Notes under the pieces: generated by a model
Database searches by the model: none
Seen by the model: the letters and a program-made list of their open reading frames with translations, nothing else
What the model was told of the DNA's origin: nothing
Translations under genes and position numbers: made by a program
Origin: Thermovorax subterraneus
Lineage (GTDB): Bacteria > Bacillota > Thermosediminibacteria > Thermosediminibacterales > Thermosediminibacteraceae
Assembly: GCA_021608145.1 (NCBI GenBank)
Contig: JAKIHM010000004.1
Span: forward strand, 1 to 64,000
Direction: 5' to 3'
Length of the DNA: 64,000 nucleotides
Shown: positions 34,117-45,189 of the stretch, piece after piece
Layout: the number at the start of each line of letters is the position of its first letter
Numbering within the stretch: the stretch's first letter is position 1

Positions 34117-34188
34117 AAATTTCCCTCCTTTTGTAAAACTTCTAATAATATATATGTAAGGCCGGAGAAATATGTTCCACCGAAAAAC

Positions 34189-34218
34189 AAAGACGGACAT
34201 CCTTCGACATCCGCCTTT
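34189..34218 (-). terminator. Hairpin after the small membrane protein gene
   Basis: AAAGACGGA and TCCGCCTTT pair around a 12-base loop. The T tract on the minus strand is short, so it is a weak terminator. Confidence 0.5.
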
Positions 34219-34230
34219 CAAAACGTGATA

Positions 34231-34455
34231 TTATTGGGGTAAATTTTCAATATCATCATTCTTTGTTTCACCCTTTTGCTGCGGTGCTTTTGGAAACTCT
34301 ATTCCTTCATCTTGCGGAAACTTGGGAATGGGATATTGCAATTCGTCTTTAGAAGGTTTTCTTCCACAATCTTTCGATATTAAATTTTTCCTGCAATACA
34401 GGTAAATTACCACAATAAAAATACCGAGAACTATGGCCAACGAGAAAAACACCAT
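34231..34455 (-). CDS. Small single-pass membrane protein, unknown
   Basis: A 74-residue protein with a hydrophobic segment at about residues 3-22 (FFSLAIVLGIFIVVIYLYC), then a basic turn (RKNLISKDCGRK) and a Pro/Asp/Glu/Lys-rich hydrophilic tail. The ATG at 34455 has GAGGTGGG in front. I do not recognise the family. It lies between the SipL-like and CAP-protein genes, which suggests an envelope or spore role, but that is only context. Confidence 0.6.
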   Translation of the reverse strand: MVFFSLAIVLGIFIVVIYLYCRKNLISKDCGRKPSKDELQYPIPKFPQDEGIEFPKAPQQKGETKNDDIENLPQ

Positions 34456-34547
34456 GAATCCCACCTCTATAAACGAATTTAAAAACCTTTCCCCATTCCG
34501 GGGCAATAACAGTATATGAATTTAAGAAGAAAATGTGAAAATAAAAA

Positions 34548-34571
34548 AACCCGCATAATTTTCTGCGGGTT
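34548..34571 (-). terminator. Terminator of the CAP-domain gene
   Basis: AACCCGC and GCGGGTT form the stem, followed on the minus strand by seven Ts. It lies about 70 bases past the stop. Confidence 0.8.
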
Positions 34572-34592
34572 AAATCCAAAAAATTACTCACA

Positions 34593-34612
34593 ATATCCAC
34601 ATGTTATCCACA
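34593..34612 (-). promoter_or_regulatory. Two DnaA-box-like sites
   Basis: ATATCCACA and TTATCCACA (a perfect DnaA box) lie 2 bases apart in the spacer after the CAP-domain gene. Confidence 0.4.
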
Positions 34613-34636
34613 GGAAATACACACCTGTGAAAAACT

Positions 34637-35299
34637 TTATTCCGTTCCTATAAAAAGCTGGGTGAACATTTTTCCGTACGGCCCGCCTTCAACGACCCCT
34701 ATGCCAATGCGGTTGTAGTTAGGACTTAAGATATTGGCCCGGTGGCCCGGACTGTTCATCAAACCCTCGTGGGCTTTCTGGACGGTAGGAGCTCCTGCCA
34801 AGTTTTCCCCCGCGTATTTGTAAGTTATGCCCGCTGACTTCATCATATCAAAAGGCGTTCCGTAGACAGGGGATGTATGGCCGAAATAATTGTTTTCTAT
34901 CATGTCCTTGCTTTTCTTTCTTGCAAGTTCCACCAATCTCATGTCAATTTGAAGGGGTTTCAATCCTGCTTTAATCCTTTCGGCGTTTACCAAATCCAGC
35001 ATTTGTTTTTCATCGGCCGTTAGACCCTGCACTTGGGGAGTTTCCTGCTTATCGTTCGGTTTGCTGTTCGGTGTACTGGATTGGTTTTGAGGCTTAGGCT
35101 CGAAAAACTTCGAAACATTTAATGCGAACGTATATTTTCCGCTTTTTAACACACTTTCAAGCGGGATGCGAAAAACCTTTACGGTGCCGTTATAGGTTAC
35201 CTTAATGTTTACCCATCCGGAAGCGAAGGCTATTCCAGGAAGCACCGCAAGAACGGCGATCAAAATAAGCGCTGCAAAATTTCTCAGGGCTTTTTTCAT
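34637..35299 (-). CDS. Secreted CAP/SCP-domain protein (YkwD-like)
   Basis: A 220-residue exported protein with a signal peptide at residues 1-28 (ALILIAVLAVLPGIAFA). A short beta-rich region and a Pro/Asn/Ser/Lys linker follow, then the CAP domain from about residue 100: MLDLVNAERIKAGLKPL, YFGHTSPVYGTPFDMMK and MNSPGHRANILSPNYNRIGIG. Bacterial members include spore and secreted proteins of unknown activity. The ATG at 35299 follows GGAGG by 8 bases. A good promoter lies 33 bases upstream. Confidence 0.88.
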   Translation of the reverse strand: MKKALRNFAALILIAVLAVLPGIAFASGWVNIKVTYNGTVKVFRIPLESVLKSGKYTFALNVSKFFEPKPQNQSSTPNSKPNDKQETPQVQGLTADEKQMLDLVNAERIKAGLKPLQIDMRLVELARKKSKDMIENNYFGHTSPVYGTPFDMMKSAGITYKYAGENLAGAPTVQKAHEGLMNSPGHRANILSPNYNRIGIGVVEGGPYGKMFTQLFIGTE

Positions 35300-35331
35300 T
35301 CTTACCGCCTCCCAAGCCAGATTTGTCACCT

Positions 35332-35360
35332 ATTATATCTTTTTATCATTTATTGAACAA
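35332..35360 (-). promoter_or_regulatory. Promoter of the CAP-domain gene
   Basis: TTGTTC (35355-35360) and TATAAT (35332-35337) with 17 bases between, on the minus strand. Confidence 0.6.
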
Positions 35361-35476
35361 ACCGCCGATATCCCCATAAAGACAGGACAAGGGAAATGTC
35401 TATCCCCTTATTCATCTAAAATCGCTCCAGCGCCGAATATCCTGCCAATGGTTTATATGCCCTTCAATGGCATATT

Positions 35477-36481
35477 TTAAAATGTAACTCTCAAGAGCTT
35501 GAGCACTAGCGATATTGGATTGATCAAGGTAGCCATCTCAGAGCCGGCAAAAAGCAGCCCTACCGCTTCCATCTTTTCATTTACCACAAGCGAACCACTG
35601 TCACCCGGTTGTGCCATCGGACCTGCAAGCAGCTGGTCATGGAAGGTAGCTTCTTCTCCTGGGCTCATAATCACCCTTATCCTCACACTAAGAGCTCTTA
35701 TCTCGCTTTTGGATACACCGCTAGTGCGACCGCTTTTTATTAAAGTCATTCCTATGGTGGGCTCTGCTATGCCTTTGATCTCGCCCAGCTCCATAATTTC
35801 GGCTTTGACGTAGTTGGGATCTACAGGCTTTGCTACCGCAGCATCCACAAAATTATACGCTGGTTTTTGTTTCAGGAAAGCAACCTTATAGTCCGGTTTC
35901 AGGAACTTTAGAAAAAAATTTATAAAATTCTCACCCCTCCTTGCTACAGAGCACCTGCTCGGAGCTAAATCCTTCTCGACGGGGACAAACCTATAAAGGT
36001 GGGCTATGACATCCTCGGGCCCTCCACCATCATAAGGACCAGGCTGAAACACCAGGTCCCCAATTGAAGCCCTGCCGTCTCTGCCGCTTGTAGCATTGGC
36101 AAGCACGTGATTGTTTGACAATATTAGAGGCTCCCCCGTTACCTCATCTTTGACCACCGCGCCAAAAGTTCCTGCTGTAACTTTATAATGCCCTATGCTC
36201 ACACCAGGCATAGCCGGCCTTGTTTTTTGCGTCCTGGCATCGAGAAATCTCACCTCGCCTACCTCTATCACGTCGGTCATCACGTTTTCGAGTTTCTTAG
36301 GCAGAATTTGGCTTCTCGGCAACTCTCTTTCTGGTTTTTTCTTCTTAACGAGGATGATGACAGCAGGCTCGTTAGTAGTCCTACCCTCTACTATCTTGTA
36401 ACCCAAGCCAGTCCCCACTACATTTTCTACCGAAAAAAGCTTTTTTTCATAGCGCCTGAGCACTCTTTCAGCCCGTAACAC
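35477..36481 (-). CDS. Trypsin-like serine protease without export signal
   Basis: A 334-residue chymotrypsin-fold protein. The likely triad is His125 in LSNNHVLA, Asp213 in NFVDAAVA and Ser295 in QPGDSGSLV. The N-terminal 80 residues form a separate small domain (VVGTGLGYKIVEGRTT), common to this clostridial family. No signal peptide or membrane segment is seen, so it should act in the cytoplasm or forespore. The start is a GTG at 36481 preceded by AAGGGGGG. It follows veg in the same orientation. The substrate is unknown; a role in spore protein processing is a guess from context. Confidence 0.8.
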   Translation of the reverse strand: MLRAERVLRRYEKKLFSVENVVGTGLGYKIVEGRTTNEPAVIILVKKKKPERELPRSQILPKKLENVMTDVIEVGEVRFLDARTQKTRPAMPGVSIGHYKVTAGTFGAVVKDEVTGEPLILSNNHVLANATSGRDGRASIGDLVFQPGPYDGGGPEDVIAHLYRFVPVEKDLAPSRCSVARRGENFINFFLKFLKPDYKVAFLKQKPAYNFVDAAVAKPVDPNYVKAEIMELGEIKGIAEPTIGMTLIKSGRTSGVSKSEIRALSVRIRVIMSPGEEATFHDQLLAGPMAQPGDSGSLVVNEKMEAVGLLFAGSEMATLINPISLVLKLLRVTF

Positions 36482-36554
36482 AAAGACCCCCCTTTGCCGG
36501 TAAAGGCGAGTTTAGTATATAATTATTCAGCAAAGGGAGGTTTTGCTTTAAATT

Positions 36555-36582
36555 AAAAAAAAAAAAGCCCTTTTTAAGGACT
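36555..36582 (-). terminator. Terminator of veg
   Basis: AGTCCTT and AAGGGCT pair across the veg stop, followed on the minus strand by a run of about twelve Ts. Confidence 0.8.
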
Positions 36583-36841
36583 AATTGGCACTTTTTTCTT
36601 TCAAACAGGGCATAAGCTGGACGGTTTCGGTAAGGATGTCCGAATAGCTATACGATATACGCCTTATTGAATCTGGCGCATCCTCAACTCTCACAACAAA
36701 GATGCTTGGATATACCTTTTCCAATATACCCTCCTGTTCGAAAATCTTCTTTCGCCCCCGATTAGCTTTAATCTTGACCCTCTTCCCAACATAAGGTTCA
36801 ATGCTCTTTTTTATTTTGAGGAGAGTGTTCTCGGTGGCCAT
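36581..36841 (-). CDS. veg: Veg protein
   Basis: An 86-residue Veg protein, matching the family through IKKSIEPYVGKRVKIKANRGRKK and the SYSDILTETVQL tail. In Bacillus it is abundant and stimulates biofilm gene expression. Start at MATENTLL; the ribosome site (GTGAGGT) is close to the ATG. Two consensus promoters in tandem precede it, in keeping with the strong veg promoter of Bacillus. Confidence 0.93.
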   Translation of the reverse strand: MATENTLLKIKKSIEPYVGKRVKIKANRGRKKIFEQEGILEKVYPSIFVVRVEDAPDSIRRISYSYSDILTETVQLMPCLKEKSAN

Positions 36842-36877
36842 AAACCTCACCTCACAAAAATACAAAATACGTATTAA

Positions 36878-36906
36878 ATTATATCATTTATTTCCCATGA
36901 TGTCAA
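36878..36906 (-). promoter_or_regulatory. veg promoter, proximal
   Basis: TTGACA (36901-36906) and TATAAT (36878-36883), spacer 17, both perfect consensus on the minus strand. Confidence 0.85.
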
Positions 36907-36916
36907 ATATTATAAT

Positions 36917-36945
36917 ATTTTAGCAGCCATTATGTCTTTTGTCAA
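36917..36945 (-). promoter_or_regulatory. veg promoter, distal
   Basis: TTGACA (36940-36945) and TAAAAT (36917-36922), spacer 17, 39 bases upstream of the proximal promoter. Confidence 0.65.
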
Positions 36946-36973
36946 CTGCTTCATTGCAAAAAAATAAGGCCTT

Positions 36974-38410
36974 TTAACTAAAATGGCCCTGATAATAGGC
37001 TTTTATCCCGGTTAATATAGCATAAGCCGCCCTTTCTCTAAATTCTCGTTCAGAGAGCAATCTCTCTTCTTCCGGATTGCTCAAACAGGCAACATTAATC
37101 AAGGTCGAGGGGATCCGGGTTTCCCTCAAGAGATAGAGGTCCGCTTCCTTCACACCTAAATCCTCCAGCTTCAATTCTGAAATAAGCTCTTTATGAATGC
37201 AAAGCGAAAGCCTCCTGCCCTTTTCGTCTCCAGGTAAATAGAATAGTTCTGTGCCGCCGGATTTTTCGTCCTCCCAAAAATTTTGATGGATGACTACAGC
37301 AATATCCGCATTGCTCTCGTTTATTACTCTAGCCCTCTCGTGAAGACTCTTGTATTCGTTTTTATCTCTGGTCATCACCACCCGGGCTCCTTCTTTTTTT
37401 AACAATGATTCGAGGCTTCTTGCTATCTCTAGGTTTACATACCCTTCAGACAATCCCATTGGCCCGCAGTGGTTGGCATCTCCTCCTCTCCCCGGATCAA
37501 TGGCTATTATTTTGCCGAAAAGGGGTTTTGCCACAGTCGGTGTTTCCAATTCCGACAATTCAACGCCGGTAAAGTAGAACTTTAAAATTTCATCCAACGG
37601 AAATCCCATGAGCGCCATAGTGCGGGCCCCGTGCTGGCACATACCCAACCCATGGCCCTTCCCCATAACCTCGAAAGTTATTGCCGAAACTTTCCAGCTT
37701 ATCTTTGTGGAATTAAATCCCAACAATCTTTTGACATCGGCGCCGTCGAAAACCATATCTCCTATTTTTATCTTCCTAATTCTTCCAGACTTTGTGCTTT
37801 GAACATTATCTATAATGCCAGGAACGCGACTTTTATCAAACCTGGCTTCATCCAAAGCTATGCCAAGTTTATTTTTGAGCTGCTTCTCAGAAAAAGTCTT
37901 TACCGTGCGCCATTCGAAAGAATTCTTGCAATAATCGCACTCCACCCTTCTCAGATAGCTTACGCTGTTGCCCCAGACGTTTTCCGAATCCTCGGTACAT
38001 CCCCCGCACGCCCGGTGATACACTGCCTCGATGGGCTTTCCATTATAAGTCAGGATTATACCTGCAGTATCCATAACCGCCTTTTTGACTTTACCGCTGT
38101 ACTCATCAAACCTCGCACCCCAGAGCCTTCTTCTTTCTTCTTCATCTAAAAAACCCTGGCAATGCTCCGGGTCGGTGCAGACTTCAAAGCCGGGGTACCT
38201 GCGGCATCCGCTGCCGCCGAAAACCGTCATCCTTCTTACCGCTATGGTCCTCGAGCACACCGCCTGAGCTTTTAAGGCTTCTAAAGGAAATTCCGCCGGC
38301 ATGGCATAGGCGACGGCACCTTCCACGTACTCTTCCATATCGAGTACAATTTCTTTTTTTTCCACGACATCGAAAATTTTAATCTTTACATTTATTTCTT
38401 CTCCTTCCAT
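36974..38410 (-). CDS. SpoIID-type lytic transglycosylase fused to an amidase_3-like domain
   Basis: A 478-residue two-domain protein. Residues about 15-290 are SpoIID-like: EFPLEALKAQAVCSRT with the catalytic Glu (about residue 44), a possible zinc cluster in YHRACGGCTED, and GKGHGLGMCQHGA. Residues about 298-478 resemble N-acetylmuramoyl-alanine amidase (AIDPGRGGD, GLSEGYVNLEIA, VVIHQNF, SNPEEERLL). In the amidase part, two positions usually zinc- or catalysis-linked are changed: Arg308 replaces the His of DPGHGG and Asn439 replaces the Glu near the C-terminus. Glu322 and His375 remain. No signal peptide or membrane anchor is visible, unlike Bacillus SpoIID. The ATG chosen has GAGG 11 bases upstream; GTGs four codons earlier are possible. 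Confidence 0.82.
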   Translation of the reverse strand: MEGEEINVKIKIFDVVEKKEIVLDMEEYVEGAVAYAMPAEFPLEALKAQAVCSRTIAVRRMTVFGGSGCRRYPGFEVCTDPEHCQGFLDEEERRRLWGARFDEYSGKVKKAVMDTAGIILTYNGKPIEAVYHRACGGCTEDSENVWGNSVSYLRRVECDYCKNSFEWRTVKTFSEKQLKNKLGIALDEARFDKSRVPGIIDNVQSTKSGRIRKIKIGDMVFDGADVKRLLGFNSTKISWKVSAITFEVMGKGHGLGMCQHGARTMALMGFPLDEILKFYFTGVELSELETPTVAKPLFGKIIAIDPGRGGDANHCGPMGLSEGYVNLEIARSLESLLKKEGARVVMTRDKNEYKSLHERARVINESNADIAVVIHQNFWEDEKSGGTELFYLPGDEKGRRLSLCIHKELISELKLEDLGVKEADLYLLRETRIPSTLINVACLSNPEEERLLSEREFRERAAYAILTGIKAYYQGHFS

Positions 38411-38426
38411 TATGCGCACCACCTCG

Positions 38427-39278
38427 TTATTCGTAAGGAGAACGGGGCAATCCCTGCCGCAGTTTACCCCTCGTCTTGACCCCGCCTATGCCTTTAATAC
38501 CTGTTATGGTGGCGTCTATCACATCCTGTACCGAGACGACCTGGTCGAAAGGCGTATACGCTATTTTTTCGATTACAAAAACGGGGTCAAGGGCGTGAAT
38601 AAATACCCGGTGAGGGGAACTTGCAAAATTGGCCCCCGCCTTTATGAGCTCTTCGTAGTGGGATTGGCAGGCACCGGCGAATATCACCAGGTCGTCCAGC
38701 GAAGGCTGGTATCTCCTGACCTCCCTGACGGCCTCTATGAAATATTTGGAATTCCTGTAGGCATCCACGTTTTTAAAGTCGCTCCTGTTTTTCAAAAGGC
38801 CGTCGTGACCTGTTATCACCAGAATATCGGGATTGTACTCCATCACCAGCTCTTTTATTTTTTTGGGCTGGTCCTTTTCGGCCAGGTTCACGCCGTAGGC
38901 CTCTATTTCCAGCTGTTTGTAAGTGGAAAGGCAAAATTCCAGATAGTCCTGGTCACCGTCGACATGGAGCACTCTCCCAGGTATATAAAAAAAATCGTTT
39001 TCTTCAGAATTCCCCCGCTTTAACCTGCTGATCTCCAGTTCCCGGCGGTAAAAAATTCTCTCCATGCATTCATTTGCCTTTTTAATATAATCCTTCCTGT
39101 ACTCACGCACTTCCGCTGGGGAGGGGTGAACGAGGTCATCCAAAGGGGCATCGGCAATTATCCTGACGTTTATACCTTTTAAGACTGCGATTTTTTTCTC
39201 TTCCCTTATCTCTATGACCTTAAAAAACACATCTTTCCCGTATGAAATCCTAGCCACCACATCCCCAACTCTCACCAT
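38427..39278 (-). CDS. yabG: Sporulation peptidase YabG
   Basis: A 283-residue YabG-type protease that in Bacillus cleaves coat proteins during spore maturation. Matching features are the KOW-like start VGDVVARISYGKDVFFKV, the VLHVDGDQDYLE block, the ILVITGHDGLL segment and VIFAGACQSHYEELI, which holds the conserved Cys. The ATG at 39278 lies 8 bases after GAGGTGG; an upstream GTG overlaps that site. It is followed within 17 bases by the SpoIID-amidase gene. Confidence 0.93.
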   Translation of the reverse strand: MVRVGDVVARISYGKDVFFKVIEIREEKKIAVLKGINVRIIADAPLDDLVHPSPAEVREYRKDYIKKANECMERIFYRRELEISRLKRGNSEENDFFYIPGRVLHVDGDQDYLEFCLSTYKQLEIEAYGVNLAEKDQPKKIKELVMEYNPDILVITGHDGLLKNRSDFKNVDAYRNSKYFIEAVREVRRYQPSLDDLVIFAGACQSHYEELIKAGANFASSPHRVFIHALDPVFVIEKIAYTPFDQVVSVQDVIDATITGIKGIGGVKTRGKLRQGLPRSPYE

Positions 39279-39356
39279 CCGGCTTTCCACCTCTTTTCGC
39301 CTGCCCCTGATGAAATCTTTAAGTTGCTAATACATAATATGTTAGGAGGAACAGCC

Positions 39357-39410
39357 GTGTTAACGACAAGGGTGGTGAGCTATATTGAATATAGCAGTGG
39401 TGCCTGCTAA
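39357..39410 (+). CDS. Possible 17-codon leader ORF overlapping the glycosyltransferase start
   Basis: A GTG follows a strong AGGAGG by 6-7 bases and opens a 17-codon frame (VLTTRVVSYIEYSSGAC) ending inside the next gene. Its ribosome site is better than that of the downstream TTG start. It may be a coupling leader, or chance. Confidence 0.3.
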   Translation: MLTTRVVSYIEYSSGAC

Positions 39411-40176
39411 GGATGAAAAGGGAAGAATTTCAAAAGTTTTGGATACCTTGTCAAAGGCGCCGGTGGACCGTATTTTGGTCGTCTTAAACGGCAGCAGTGA
39501 CGGAACGCTGCAAGAAATTAAAGAAAAAAACATCCCCACCGTGGATTTATTAATTTTCGAAGAACCTTTAGGATACGACATCCCCAGGGCAGTCGGTGTC
39601 TTCTACGCCCTCAAAAATAACGCCGACTGCGTGATTTTCGTCGACGGCGATATGACGGGCGACCTTGCGCCGGTGATTAATAAACTCGCGGAATCCATAC
39701 TTTCAAAGAATGCGGACCTGGCCCTCACGCTCTGCATTCCTGATAAAATCCGGGAAAACAAAATAGCAAAGAGGCTTTACTATTTCCGAAAGCTTTTTAA
39801 TACGCGCCTCGGGATTTATGAAAAAATCAATGTTGCCATCCCCTCTCACGGACCCTGCGCCATCTCAAGAAATCTCATGAATCTGGCCGACATAAGGGAT
39901 TTCGCAGTCCCCCCTGTGATATCGGCTCTTGCCGTAAAAAAATCTCTGAGCATACAAGCACCCATAGCTATCCAAAGCAGGGCGCTCGGTTCGAAAGAAC
40001 GGGGTTTTTTTCACGCAAAAAAAATCGCCGATACGATTATCGGCGATATAATCGAAGCCATGAATTATTTTGAAGGAAAGCCCAGGACCCGCACCCTAGG
40101 CTCGAAAGAATACCAGGGATTCAACCCCTTACGGCGTTTCGACCTTCTGGAAAACTTCATAAAGACTTTCACTTAG
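39385..40176 (+). CDS. Family 2-like glycosyltransferase
   Basis: A 263-residue GT-A fold protein. The N-terminus NIAVVPAKDEKGRISKVLDTL, with VLNGSSDGTLQEI and CVIFVDGDMTGDL (DxD-like metal site near residue 87-91), marks a nucleotide-sugar transferase. The acceptor is unknown. No membrane helix is evident. The start is a TTG at 39385 with GGTGGTGAG upstream. It is the only plus-strand gene within a long minus-strand block and ends 8 bases into the convergent YkuK-like gene. Base composition does not look foreign. Confidence 0.78.
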   Translation: MNIAVVPAKDEKGRISKVLDTLSKAPVDRILVVLNGSSDGTLQEIKEKNIPTVDLLIFEEPLGYDIPRAVGVFYALKNNADCVIFVDGDMTGDLAPVINKLAESILSKNADLALTLCIPDKIRENKIAKRLYYFRKLFNTRLGIYEKINVAIPSHGPCAISRNLMNLADIRDFAVPPVISALAVKKSLSIQAPIAIQSRALGSKERGFFHAKKIADTIIGDIIEAMNYFEGKPRTRTLGSKEYQGFNPLRRFDLLENFIKTFT

Positions 40177-40639
40177 TATATTTATCCGCAACTTTCGTGG
40201 CCCCGAAGGCCTGGGGCTTTATCTTGACTTTATAACCGCTGCTCATAACCCAGCCCACCACTTCGCGAATAAGCTCCTTGGTGTCGCCGTTTTGGCCTAT
40301 ATCCACGTGGATTTCCACGTCCATATTCCGGTAGCTGGTCTTTGAAAGCTCTCTTTCCAGCAAATTCACGATTTCTAGGGAAAGCGAAGTCTCGGTATAT
40401 ACTTTGTGCCGCAGGCTTTTTACCTGCGACATAAATTTCTTCCGGTAATAGTACCTGGCCCCCTTCCCCACACGGTGTACTATTATGGCCGTTACAAAGC
40501 AGACCGTATCCCGGGCCTGGGAGTCGGTGCCGATAATCAATTTGTAAGCGGCGTTGGGCTCCTCTTCCATAAAGGCGATGATATCCTCTACCACTTCTTT
40601 TAATGTGATTTTTCCTTTAGTAGGGCTTATGAAGTACAC
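40169..40639 (-). CDS. YkuK-like RNase H-fold protein (DUF458)
   Basis: A 156-residue protein of the YkuK/DUF458 family. Markers are YKLIIGTDSQARD (residues about 32-44) and VEIHVDIGQNGDTKELI with acidic residues expected in an RNase H-like fold, and GYKVKIKPQAFGATKVADKYTK, the conserved C-terminus. The biochemical role is not established; some relatives are linked to sporulation. The start is placed at a GTG (40639) giving MYFISPTKG, with GAGG 11 bases upstream. Longer starts are possible. Confidence 0.78.
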   Translation of the reverse strand: MYFISPTKGKITLKEVVEDIIAFMEEEPNAAYKLIIGTDSQARDTVCFVTAIIVHRVGKGARYYYRKKFMSQVKSLRHKVYTETSLSLEIVNLLERELSKTSYRNMDVEIHVDIGQNGDTKELIREVVGWVMSSGYKVKIKPQAFGATKVADKYTK

Positions 40640-40707
40640 GTCGATCACGTCCTCAAAACAGTTTAAGGTTGGATATGTACAAAGCCCCACCGCAAAATCA
40701 TAGCAAG

Positions 40708-41556
40708 CTAATCAATATTTTTTATTATTTTTGCAATCTCCCTCGACAATGCCGCAAATTCCTCTATCTTTAACGTTTCGGCCCGGCGATTTTCGTCTAT
40801 CCCCGCCTTTTTCAAAGCCTCTCTTATTTCATCGGAAGGAAGGGAAAGCCTGCTCTTTAACGAATTTTTCACCGTCTTTCGCCTTTCGCCGAATGCGGCC
40901 TCCACGACCCTGAAAAACATCTTTTCGTCTTCGATGTTGACGGAGGGGAGTTCCCTCAACTTCAGCCTCACCACGGCCGATTCCACTTTCGGAGGAGGAA
41001 GGAAGGCCGACCTCCCCACCTGGCAAATCAAATCCACGTCTGCGTAAAGCTGCACCGCAATGGAAAGTATGCCGTAATCTCTTGTGCCGGGTCTTGCCGA
41101 CAGGCGCTGGGCCACTTCTTTTTGTACCATAATAACCGCCATTTTTACCAAATGGCGGTTCTCCACTATTTTCATGAGAATAGGACTGGTTATATAGTAA
41201 GGGAGGTTTGCCACCACTTTGAACTTGCCATCGAAATGTTCCTTTGCAACTTTCTCTAAATCCAATTTTAGCACATCTTCGTTTAATAAACAAATATTTT
41301 TATACTTTCCCGTCAATTTCTCTAGGACGGAAAATAGAGCAGGGTCTTTTTCTACGGCCACCACTTTTCTAACAAGGCGACCGAGTTTTAGGGTTAAAAC
41401 ACCGAGGCCCGGTCCTATTTCGAGAACGCCGTCGTCATCTTTCAATTCCGCAGCCTCTATCATGGCCGCAAGCGGACTTTCGTCTATAAGAAAATGCTGT
41501 CCCAGGCGCTTGCTGGGCCGAATTCCAAACTCCCTCATCATTGCTTTCACGTTCAA
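40708..41556 (-). CDS. rsmA: 16S rRNA adenine-1518/1519 dimethyltransferase
   Basis: A 282-residue KsgA/RsmA enzyme that dimethylates two adjacent adenines near the 3' end of 16S rRNA. Motifs are RLGQHFLID (substrate and SAM site), VLEIGPGLGVLT (SAM loop near 46-57) and the catalytic NLPYYITSPI. The start is a TTG at 41556 following GGGGA by 6 bases, 2 bases after the radical SAM gene. Confidence 0.95.
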   Translation of the reverse strand: MNVKAMMREFGIRPSKRLGQHFLIDESPLAAMIEAAELKDDDGVLEIGPGLGVLTLKLGRLVRKVVAVEKDPALFSVLEKLTGKYKNICLLNEDVLKLDLEKVAKEHFDGKFKVVANLPYYITSPILMKIVENRHLVKMAVIMVQKEVAQRLSARPGTRDYGILSIAVQLYADVDLICQVGRSAFLPPPKVESAVVRLKLRELPSVNIEDEKMFFRVVEAAFGERRKTVKNSLKSRLSLPSDEIREALKKAGIDENRRAETLKIEEFAALSREIAKIIKNID

Positions 41557-41558
41557 GC

Positions 41559-42158
41559 TTATTCCCCGTCCCCACCTTCATAGTGCCTTACCCTGAATTC
41601 CACTCCGAGCTCCTCTGCTATTTTGCGGCACTTTTCCACGTCGACTCCCGGCACGTCCACCACCGTGAGGACCACCCTCGGCACGTGGTTTTTGCATTTC
41701 CTCGCGAATTCCAGCATGGAATAAAAGGCGTCTTCCCCGTAATCAGAATTGCAAATCTCTTGATATTTTTTGGCGTTTTCCGCATTCAGGCTTATGGATA
41801 CGGTATCTATAAGTCCCCTGAAATAAGGCGTTATGTCCTCCCCGTTTATTAAGTTCCCCAATCCGTTGGTATTTATCCGGATAGGCACGCCCGGATAGTT
41901 TTTCTTTATGTGGCGGGCCACATCCAGCACCACCTGGAGGCGCATCAGCGGCTCTCCGAAGCCGCAAAATACCACTTCTTTATACTTTGTAGGGTCCCCT
42001 ATGGCTTCGATAATCTCTTTCGTGGTGGGCTCCTTTTCTAGCCAGAGGTTATATCCGTCTATGCCGTCGCTAAACTTCCTTATGCAAAAAGAGCAATGGT
42101 TGGGACAGCGGTTTGTTATGTTGAGGTATAGGGAATCCCCCAAAGGATATGCTATCAT
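41559..42158 (-). CDS. TatD-associated radical SAM protein
   Basis: A 199-residue radical SAM protein with the [4Fe-4S] motif Cys18-X3-Cys22-X2-Cys25 (NRCPNHCSFC) and GFGEPLMR as the SAM-binding GGE-like motif. It belongs to the small family found next to tatD in clostridia and other bacteria. The reaction is unknown. The context (tatD downstream of metG, rsmA after it) suggests a role near nucleic acid or translation quality control, which is inference. It takes the position of rnmV in the Bacillus order. Confidence 0.87.
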   Translation of the reverse strand: MIAYPLGDSLYLNITNRCPNHCSFCIRKFSDGIDGYNLWLEKEPTTKEIIEAIGDPTKYKEVVFCGFGEPLMRLQVVLDVARHIKKNYPGVPIRINTNGLGNLINGEDITPYFRGLIDTVSISLNAENAKKYQEICNSDYGEDAFYSMLEFARKCKNHVPRVVLTVVDVPGVDVEKCRKIAEELGVEFRVRHYEGGDGE

Positions 42159-42241
42159 TCGTTACACCGTCCATTTTCTTTAATTTTTTGCGAACGCTGT
42201 TATTTTAACACAAAAACTTAGAATTGAAAATACTCCTTCTC

Positions 42242-45185
<2,944 letters not shown>

Positions 45186-45189
45186 TTAT

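Noticed and set aside
36867-36876. Perfect palindrome AATACGTATT at the veg transcription start
   Set aside because: It is short, AT-rich and single. Without a partner site or known regulator, it is not worth an operator call.
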